NCBI GenBank assembly: GCA_946617225.1
Contig: CAMOJW010000005.1
Span: forward strand, 1 to 32,263
Origin: an uncultured Lachnospiraceae bacterium
GTDB lineage: Bacteria; Bacillota; Clostridia; Lachnospirales; Lachnospiraceae
Reading direction: 5' to 3'
DNA length: 32,263 bases
Shown here: positions 1-6,678 of the stretch, in pieces
How the letters are laid out: every line of letters begins with the position of its first letter
Position numbering within the stretch: position 1 is the first letter of the stretch
Notes under the pieces: generated by a model
Databases searched by the model: none
The model's input: only the letters and a program-made list of their open reading frames with translations
Told to the model about the DNA's origin: nothing
Position numbers and translations under genes: made by a program

Positions 1-23
1 GGAGAACGTCATCACCCGCGTGA

Positions 24-403
24 AAAGTCACTCCAAGAGGTGAGATTCAGCAGCTGTAATGACGCCTGAGCCTCTACAAGTCTTATGAAGTCACTCCAAG
101 AGCTGAGATTCTGTAGCTGTAATGACGCCTGAGCCTCTACAAGTCTTATGAAGTCACTCCAAGAGCTGAGATTCTGTAGCTGTAATGACGCCTGAGCCTC
201 TACAAGTCTCATGAAGTCACTCCATGAGCTGAGATTCTGTAGCTGTAATGACGCCTGAGCCTCTACAAGTCTCATGAAGTCACTCCATGAGCTGAGTTTC
301 TATAGCTGTAATGACAACCCAGCCTCTTCATGTCGCTGACAGTCATTCCAGGAGGTGAGATTCTATTGTTGTAATGACATATCAGCTACTTCATGTCACA
401 GAT
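24..403. repeat. 63-bp tandem hairpin-repeat array (5 near-identical units at 24-86, 87-149, 150-212, 213-275, 276-338, plus a diverged 6th from ~339); likely continues beyond the left edge
   Basis: Unit gaagtcactccaagagctgagattctgtagctgtaatgacgcctgagcctctacaagtcttat recurs with an exact 63-bp period. Each unit can fold as GTCAcTcC-aag-AGCT-(10 nt)-AGCT-GtAaTGAC. Confidence 0.93.
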
Positions 404-404
404 C

Positions 405-441
405 GTCATTACAGCTGATGAATTCCTGTTATTGGAGTGAT
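405..441. repeat. Inverted, diverged copy of the 63-bp family hairpin
   Basis: gtcattacagctgatgaattcctgttattggagtga aligns with the reverse complement of the unit hairpin (gtcattacagctacagaatctcagctcttggagtgac). Confidence 0.75.
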
Positions 442-554
442 TTCCCGGCCTGTGCAGGCTTCTGGCCGTCACTACACCTGACTCATTTTTGTAATCATGA
501 TGATTTCTGGCCTCCTTTGAGGCAGGAGGTGCGGCAGCACCTCTTGTCTGCCAG

Positions 555-635
555 TTACTGTTTTCCAGGGCAGCTGTCAAGGACGCCTCCGGCGAGGTAT
601 ACCGGTTCCTTGACAGCTGCCCTGGAAAACAGTAA
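555..635. repeat. Perfect 29-bp inverted repeat with 23-nt loop
   Basis: TTACTGTTTTCCAGGGCAGCTGTCAAGGA (555-583) is the exact reverse complement of TCCTTGACAGCTGCCCTGGAAAACAGTAA (607-635). Confidence 0.95.
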
Positions 636-733
636 GCAAGTCGATACATGGCAGGACTAATGTTTTAGCACGATTTTTGGGAAGTAACCATCTTCTTTTC
701 GTGTTAGTAGGCCCCGAGACGGGAAATGACTTA

Positions 734-848
734 CCAGGCCTATGGCCTTTTGACGTTGATAGGCCTGGAGCAGGTGACAGAAAAGGTGAGGCCTACATCG
801 CCGGATGGGATGTAGGCCTGAAGTCGTTCTATTCCTGCTTCAGGCCTA
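734..848. repeat. Cluster of three AGGCCT-cored inverted repeats, two sharing an arm
   Basis: CCAGGCCTAT (734-743)/ATAGGCCTGG (759-768); AGGCCTACAT (789-798)/ATGTAGGCCT (810-819); TAGGCCTGAAG (813-823)/CTTCAGGCCTA (838-848). All are perfect. Confidence 0.9.
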
Positions 849-903
849 TCTGGACCCGAACAAGTCGGAAGCAGGCTTGACCTCCCTTCTGTGAGGTCAT
901 ATG

Positions 904-2571
904 TTATTGTACCGGATCCGCGTTCTCGTGCTTCAGCAGCCCCATCTCCTCCAGAATGTAGGCGGGGGTGCAGCTCCAGGCGTGGCAGTAGCTGTTGATG
1001 ACTCTGCCGCCGTAGGGAGAGGCGGAGGGGTCTGCCGGATCCCAGGCTTCCCAGAAGGTGTCGGCGCCGGCATCGATCATGCTGCCCCAGTAATCGCGGA
1101 TATGCTGCAGCGCCTGCTCCCGCAGGCCGGTCCGCAGCAGGGCCATGACATAGTAGTGGTGCATGTACGGTGTCATCATGGAGTGGGCGCTGCCCAGTTC
1201 CAGGGCGTGTTCCATGAGGGTCCGGGCCTCTTCGGGGGCCAGGACGTCAGCCAGCGTCATCCAGACCTGGGAGGCGACGGAGATCTGACCGCCGCGCAGA
1301 GAGCCGTCTTCTGCGCGTTCCAGAGACCCATCCTCTGCACGTTCCAGAGAACCTTCCCCTGCATGTTTCCCGGAGACGAAACATTTCCGGTCGGGATCCC
1401 AGTAAGCCGCGAGAGCGGCTTTTTTCAGCAGTTCTTCCTGCTCCATGAGCCAGCCGCCCTGGGACCAGTCGTTCTTGCGGCGGGCGATGCGGCGCGCGCT
1501 GCGGATGGCGCAGATCAGGACAGCCAGGGAGCAGGCGTGCTTGTCCAGGCCTTCCGTCCAGTCGATGAAGGCGCTGTCGCAGAATGTCTCGTCCGGCAGG
1601 TGGTCGGGGCCGAAATGGGAAAGGGCGATCTCGATCTGCTGCATGGCCACATCGTAGAGGTCGCGGAGGGTCTCCTCGTCGTCGGTTTCACGCAGGTAAT
1701 CGTCCAGGGCGATGGTGAACAGCAGGGAGTAGTCCGACAGCCAGGTGTCGTCCGCCTCCGCGGAAGGGCGGGTGAAAAGGCAGGCGCTGACGCGGCCGTC
1801 GGGGAAACGGCTCCCGGCGAACAGGTACAGGCATCTCCTGACCAGGTCGTTGTTCCGGAAGGACACATAGTTGGTCAGAGCCTGCAGGCGCAGATCCCCC
1901 ATCCAGAGGCGGCGGTCGCGTTTGGGCCCGTCCTCAAAGACCTCCTGCATGCAGTTGGCGAGGGTGCGCAGGCTGACTTCCCGGATCCTGTCCAGCTGCG
2001 GATCCCCGGAAGAGGCGGAGGGCACTTTGGACCAGTCGGCGCTGGACTCGGTGCGGCATTCCGCGTGACGGACGATCAGCTTGTATTTGGGCGAGGTGTC
2101 CATCATGGTGATCTTCAGATAACGGAAGGCGTAGCGCCGGGGCAGTGTGATCTGGGCCGGCAGCACATCCACGTGGATGTATTCCTCCTGGATCCAGCTG
2201 GAGGAGACCCAGCCCCTGTAGTCCTCCGAATTCTCGCTCAGTTCGCCGATGGTCTCGGCGAATTTCAGCTTGAGGTAGGCAGGCGCGTCCGGGTGGCTGC
2301 CGGAGTAGGTGAGATCCAGCGTCAGGTAGCCGACGATATGGGTCCCGAAATCGAGGCACAGATTCTGTCCCTTGCCCATCGCGAGATGGTGGGCCTTGTG
2401 CAGCACGATATCCTCCCGCTCGGGGCTGTAGCGCTCCTTCAGGACAAAACCGCCCACAGGCGCCACGATACTGTGCCGCAGCGTCGGCGCGAGATCCGCC
2501 GCTCTGTCCAGCAGTTTGGCATAGTTATGGGGATGAAAATCCTTGATGATACTGATGAGTGCCATGATCAC
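904..2571 (-). CDS. GH78-like (alpha-L-rhamnosidase-type) six-hairpin glycosidase
   Basis: 555-aa ORF; motif EVFEDGPKRDRRLWMGDLRLQAL and overall layout resemble GH78-type (alpha/alpha)6 catalytic domains. Confidence 0.78.
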   Translation of the reverse strand: MIMALISIIKDFHPHNYAKLLDRAADLAPTLRHSIVAPVGGFVLKERYSPEREDIVLHKAHHLAMGKGQNLCLDFGTHIVGYLTLDLTYSGSHPDAPAYLKLKFAETIGELSENSEDYRGWVSSSWIQEEYIHVDVLPAQITLPRRYAFRYLKITMMDTSPKYKLIVRHAECRTESSADWSKVPSASSGDPQLDRIREVSLRTLANCMQEVFEDGPKRDRRLWMGDLRLQALTNYVSFRNNDLVRRCLYLFAGSRFPDGRVSACLFTRPSAEADDTWLSDYSLLFTIALDDYLRETDDEETLRDLYDVAMQQIEIALSHFGPDHLPDETFCDSAFIDWTEGLDKHACSLAVLICAIRSARRIARRKNDWSQGGWLMEQEELLKKAALAAYWDPDRKCFVSGKHAGEGSLERAEDGSLERAEDGSLRGGQISVASQVWMTLADVLAPEEARTLMEHALELGSAHSMMTPYMHHYYVMALLRTGLREQALQHIRDYWGSMIDAGADTFWEAWDPADPSASPYGGRVINSYCHAWSCTPAYILEEMGLLKHENADPVQ

Positions 2572-2711
2572 CTCCGCTCGCGGACGGGCTGCAGATGCCC
2601 TGCCTTCATGTCTGCATCATTCTAACATGGGAGCAGGGAAAAGAGAAGCCGGAATGAAGACTGGACTATTCAATTCCGCTCCCGTAAAATAAAGGGAACC
2701 GGACTCCGTAC

Positions 2712-2773
2712 TCCCGGAGCCAATACCCCCGGACCCGGTACCCTCCGGAGCCGGTACCCCCGGATCCCATACG
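2712..2773. repeat. Short degenerate ~15-16-bp tandem repeat (CCGGANCCNRTACCC) x4
   Basis: ccggagccaataccc / ccggacccggtaccct / ccggagccggtaccc / ccggatcccatacgg, directly upstream of the PL22-like gene. Confidence 0.7.
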
Positions 2774-2818
2774 GCCCGGGACCAAGGAGCGGACAGACAG
2801 CACAGAAAGGAGCGTTCC

Positions 2819-4087
2819 ATGGAGCATAAGGTGAGAGACAGGATCCTCGTCAGCGGCTGTGAAGGCGAGGAGAACGGCTATAATACACAGCTTCTCTATT
2901 TCACCTGTTCATCCCTCACGGCGGACGACCGTTACCTGTTCCTGATCTCCGACCGCGGGGGCTCTCCCAATATCGTGGTCAGGGACCTGGCCTCGGGCGA
3001 GGAGCGGGTGTTGACCGACAACCGGGCGGGGATCATGAAATCCTATGTCTATTTTGACTGCGAGCCCGGGAAGGGCCTGAGCAAGGCCAGTGTCTGTCTG
3101 GATCCGGAGCGCGGGACCGCCTACTATATCCAGGACAACGTGATCTGCAGCGTGACGGCGGACGGCACCATCCGGAGACTGGCGGAGGTCCCGGGAGACC
3201 GGATGACGGCTTTCACCCACGTGTCGGCCGACGGGAAGCTCCTGTGCGTGCCCATGACGGACGGGCGGTGCCTGGACTACGACCCGGAGACGGAGGGGAG
3301 CGGTCTGGACAGGCGGCCGGTCTATGACATCGACGGGCGTGTGCAGGAGGAAGGGCTCAACAGCTATCTCTGCGTCTACGACACGGCCACCGGCGCACTG
3401 GTCTATGAGAAAGTGATCCCGAAATGCTGGATCACCCACGTGCAGTTCGATCCCGTGGACCCGGAGATCATCATGTACAATCACGAGTGGCCCTCGTTCG
3501 ACTGCGGAATCCGCAGGATCTGGATCTATGACCACAGGCGGGACGAGTACCGCAGGGTCCGCACGGAAGGCACGGACACGCTGGGCAATACAGCCGGCTA
3601 TGCGAGACGGCGCGGCGACTGGGTCTGCCACGAGATGTGGAGCGACGACGGAACGATCGTGATCTATCACGGCGGCTATGAGAACGGCCCCGCCATGGTG
3701 GGCAGGTATGAACTGTCCTCGGGCAGGTACTGGGAGATCGCGCTGCCGGAGGAGTACAATGCCTACGGCCATTTCACCATGGACCACGCCATGAACCTGG
3801 TGTGCGACGGCTACTTCAAGTTCCCCGGAGAGGTGAAGGTCGTCCGGGAGAACAGCACCGACAACGGGCCGGACCCCCACAAGAAGGACGGGGCATACAT
3901 CAGCCGCGTGCTGCCCGACTGGGACGGGGGGATCCTCACCTGGATCCCGCAGTGCAGACATGAGAGCGACTGGCTGGGGCAGGACGCGCATCCGCATCCC
4001 ATCTACTCCCACGCGGGGGACAGGATCTATTTCAACAGCCGCAGCGGCAAGTATGTGAAAGTCTACTGTATCGACTGTCAGGACTGA
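2819..4087 (+). CDS. Oligogalacturonate lyase-like beta-propeller (PL22 type)
   Basis: 422 aa; MYNHEW, RIWIYD, HEMWSDDGTIVIYHGG motifs characteristic of oligogalacturonide lyases. Confidence 0.78.
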   Translation: MEHKVRDRILVSGCEGEENGYNTQLLYFTCSSLTADDRYLFLISDRGGSPNIVVRDLASGEERVLTDNRAGIMKSYVYFDCEPGKGLSKASVCLDPERGTAYYIQDNVICSVTADGTIRRLAEVPGDRMTAFTHVSADGKLLCVPMTDGRCLDYDPETEGSGLDRRPVYDIDGRVQEEGLNSYLCVYDTATGALVYEKVIPKCWITHVQFDPVDPEIIMYNHEWPSFDCGIRRIWIYDHRRDEYRRVRTEGTDTLGNTAGYARRRGDWVCHEMWSDDGTIVIYHGGYENGPAMVGRYELSSGRYWEIALPEEYNAYGHFTMDHAMNLVCDGYFKFPGEVKVVRENSTDNGPDPHKKDGAYISRVLPDWDGGILTWIPQCRHESDWLGQDAHPHPIYSHAGDRIYFNSRSGKYVKVYCIDCQD

Positions 4088-4091
4088 CGAG

Positions 4092-4562
4092 ATGAAATAC
4101 GAATACACCTACAGAAATACGACTTCGGATTTTTTCAAATTCTATATCGGCAACGTCTACAGCCAGTGGACGGGGATCATCGGTATCGTCTTCACGGGGG
4201 CGATCATCGCGCTGATGATCAGCAAATGGGGGACCAGCGGCCCCATCTTCCGCGCGGTCATGGTGATCGCACTGCTGCTGTTTCCCGTGGTGCAGCCCCT
4301 GGGCCTGTATCTGCGCAGCATGAAGATGTCGGAGAACATCAAGCCGGAGACCACCCTCATTTTTGACGAACGGGGCATGGGCATCCTGGTGGAGCTCCAC
4401 AGCCAGCGGATCCCTTGGAAAAAAGAGGCCTCCGTGGCAAAACGGCCGGGCCTCATCGTGGTGAGCCCCGACGGCGTGCACCTGTACCTCCTGCCGGACC
4501 GCGTGACCGGGGAGCAGAAGGAGGAACTGTACGCATTCCTGCAGAAGAAGTGCGGGGACTGA
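4092..4562 (+). CDS. YcxB-like membrane protein
   Basis: 156 aa; two hydrophobic helices (IIGIVFTGAIIALMI, VMVIALLLFPVV) followed by a C-terminal domain typical of YcxB-like proteins. Confidence 0.6.
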   Translation: MKYEYTYRNTTSDFFKFYIGNVYSQWTGIIGIVFTGAIIALMISKWGTSGPIFRAVMVIALLLFPVVQPLGLYLRSMKMSENIKPETTLIFDERGMGILVELHSQRIPWKKEASVAKRPGLIVVSPDGVHLYLLPDRVTGEQKEELYAFLQKKCGD

Positions 4563-4635
4563 CAGGATCCGGGAGAGGACTTTTCAGCAGGCGGGGACCG
4601 TCAGCGGGTCATTCCGTCACAGGAAGGAGAGAAGC

Positions 4636-4974
4636 ATGAAAGGGGACAGATGGGTCTATTATAAGGACATCGCGCCGCAGGATATGGGCGACGGCGTGGT
4701 GAGGCGCGTCCTCGCCTATTCCGATGATGTCATGGTGGTGGAGAACACTTTTGAGGAGGGGGCCGTCGGAGCGGAGCACAGTCATCCCCACACCCAGATC
4801 ACGTATGTGAAGAGCGGTGTGTTTGCTTTTACCATCGACGGGGAGGAGCACGTCGTCAGAGAGGGGGACACCCTTCTGAAGACCGACGGCGTCGTACACG
4901 GCTGCATCTGCCTGGAGACGGGCGTGCTGCTGGATATATTCAGTCCCTACAGAGAGGATTTCGTGCAGGACTGA
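4636..4974 (+). CDS. Cupin-domain protein
   Basis: 112 aa; EHSHPHTQITYVKSGVFAFTIDGEEHVVREGDTLL, a cupin motif 1/2 pattern; GGAAGGAG upstream. Confidence 0.85.
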   Translation: MKGDRWVYYKDIAPQDMGDGVVRRVLAYSDDVMVVENTFEEGAVGAEHSHPHTQITYVKSGVFAFTIDGEEHVVREGDTLLKTDGVVHGCICLETGVLLDIFSPYREDFVQD

Positions 4975-5047
4975 AGCGCTGTAAGCTGCGGCCGGGCCGT
5001 CACGCGGGAGCGCAGGCGCGGGCTGTCTGAGGATCAAGGAGTTATTT

Positions 5048-5908
5048 ATGAAGATCGCGGATATTCTGAACAGAGAGGAAGTCACCCTGTCTTTTGAGGT
5101 GTTTCCCCCCAAGAAGGCGGACGGGTATGTGGCGGTGGAATCGGCGGCCAGGGAGATCGCAGCGCTGAGGCCCACTTTCATGAGCATCACCTACGGAGCG
5201 GGAGGCGGGACCAGTCAGTATACGCTGGATCTGGCCACGGACCTGCACGACAAGTACGGCGTGGAAGTGCTGCCGCATCTGACCTGCGTCTCCTCCACCC
5301 GGGACCATGTGCACAAAATGATCGCCGCCTATAAGGAGCGCGGGATCGAGAACATCATGGCGCTGCGGGGCGACATCCCCAAGGAGGGGCGTATCGCTTT
5401 CGACTACACGTATGCTTGTGAGCTGATCCGGGACATCCGGGAGCAGGGGGATTTCTGCATCGGCGGCGCCTGCTATCCGGAGGGGCACATCGAATGTGAG
5501 CACAAGAAGGACGATATCCGGCACCTGAAGGAGAAGGTGGATGCCGGCTGCGACTTCCTGACCACGCAGATGTTTTTCGACAACAATATCCTGTACAATT
5601 TCCTCTACAGGGCCCGCGAGGCGGGCATCACGGTGCCTGTGCTGGCCGGGATCATGCCTATCACCAAACCGCAGCAGCTGAAGCGGAGCGTGCAGATGTC
5701 CGGGACCAACGTGCCGGAGCGTTTCCGCGCCATCGTGGATCATTTCGGGGACAACCCGGCGGGCATCAAACAGGCCGGGATCATCTACGCCAGCGAGCAG
5801 ATCGTGGATCTGATCGCCAACGGCGTGAATCACATCCACGTCTATACCATGAACTATCCGGACGTGGCGGCCAGGATCCGGGCCAATGTCTCCGCCATGC
5901 TGTTCTGA
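5048..5908 (+). CDS. metF: Methylenetetrahydrofolate reductase
   Basis: 286 aa; LSFEVFPPKKADG, GGGTSQYTLDLA, DFLTTQMFFDN are MetF signatures. Confidence 0.95.
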   Translation: MKIADILNREEVTLSFEVFPPKKADGYVAVESAAREIAALRPTFMSITYGAGGGTSQYTLDLATDLHDKYGVEVLPHLTCVSSTRDHVHKMIAAYKERGIENIMALRGDIPKEGRIAFDYTYACELIRDIREQGDFCIGGACYPEGHIECEHKKDDIRHLKEKVDAGCDFLTTQMFFDNNILYNFLYRAREAGITVPVLAGIMPITKPQQLKRSVQMSGTNVPERFRAIVDHFGDNPAGIKQAGIIYASEQIVDLIANGVNHIHVYTMNYPDVAARIRANVSAMLF

Positions 5909-5993
5909 GACCCGTCCGGGCGGATGCCCCGTCACGGAGGACCCTGCAGGACAGCCTGCCTGCGGCAGACGGCAGGCACACAGTGGAGGAGTT

Positions 5994-6638
5994 ATGGAAA
6001 TACCTGTCAGAGAAGTGATCCGCTACCTGGGATACAGGAAGGTCATGCCGGAGGAGGAGATCCTTCAGAAGATCCGGGATGCCTCGGCACTGTTGAATGA
6101 ACGGATCCGCCCCCGGACGACGTCAGTGCGCCTGTCGGTCATCGAGTGGGACGAGAGCCATGTCCAGATCGGCGGGATGGAGGTGGAGAGCCGGGGCCTG
6201 ACCCGCAATCTCCACGGCTGCAGGGAGGCCTTCCTGATCGCAGCCACCCTCGGCACCGAGGCGGACACCCTGGTGCGCAGGGCGATGGTCCAGAGCCCCG
6301 CCGACGGAGCTGTGATGCAGGCGGCCGAGGCTGCCATGATCGAAGCGGTCTGCGACGGGTTCCAGGAAGAGCTGCGGCAGCAGGTCGAGAAGGAAGACCT
6401 GTGCCTGAGAGCGCGGTTTTCTCCGGGGTACGGAGATTTTTCGCTGGAGCACCAGAGGGATTTCATGAGGCTGCTGCATATGTCCTCCAGCATAGGGGTG
6501 ACGCTGACGGACAGCCTCCTGATGGTGCCGACCAAATCGGTCACAGCGGTGATCGGGCTGTCTCCCATGCATGAAGAGACCGTCCACGACTGCTCCGCCT
6601 GCATGGCCAGGGAATGCGCCTTCCGGCGGGAGAGCTGA
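5994..6638 (+). CDS. Vitamin B12-dependent methionine synthase activation-domain protein (stand-alone)
   Basis: In-frame ATG at 5994 inside ORF 5886-6638; GYGDFSLEHQ and ATLGTEADTL resemble the MetH activation domain; lies between metF and metH. Confidence 0.87.
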   Translation: MEIPVREVIRYLGYRKVMPEEEILQKIRDASALLNERIRPRTTSVRLSVIEWDESHVQIGGMEVESRGLTRNLHGCREAFLIAATLGTEADTLVRRAMVQSPADGAVMQAAEAAMIEAVCDGFQEELRQQVEKEDLCLRARFSPGYGDFSLEHQRDFMRLLHMSSSIGVTLTDSLLMVPTKSVTAVIGLSPMHEETVHDCSACMARECAFRRES

Positions 6639-6678
6639 CGAAACACGCGCAGAGAAAAGAGACACACAGAGGTGTTTT

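Noticed and set aside
12-275. ORF encoding a 21-aa repeat protein (MRLVEAQASLQLQNLSSWSDF x4)
   Set aside because: Translation of the 63-bp non-coding hairpin array; frame persists only because 63 is divisible by 3, and there is no SD.
24-441. CRISPR array
   Set aside because: Unit is contiguous with constant linker; no unique spacers and no cas genes.
355-660. ORFs 355-660 (+) and 386-649 (-)
   Set aside because: Span diverged repeats and the 29-bp inverted repeat; both strands encode the same YCFPGQLSR piece, an artefact of the palindrome.
901-2625. 574-aa plus-strand ORF
   Set aside because: Antisense shadow of the GH78-like gene.
2617-2820. 67-aa minus ORF with Gly/Ser repeat
   Set aside because: Reads through the short GGTACC-type leader repeats; no support.
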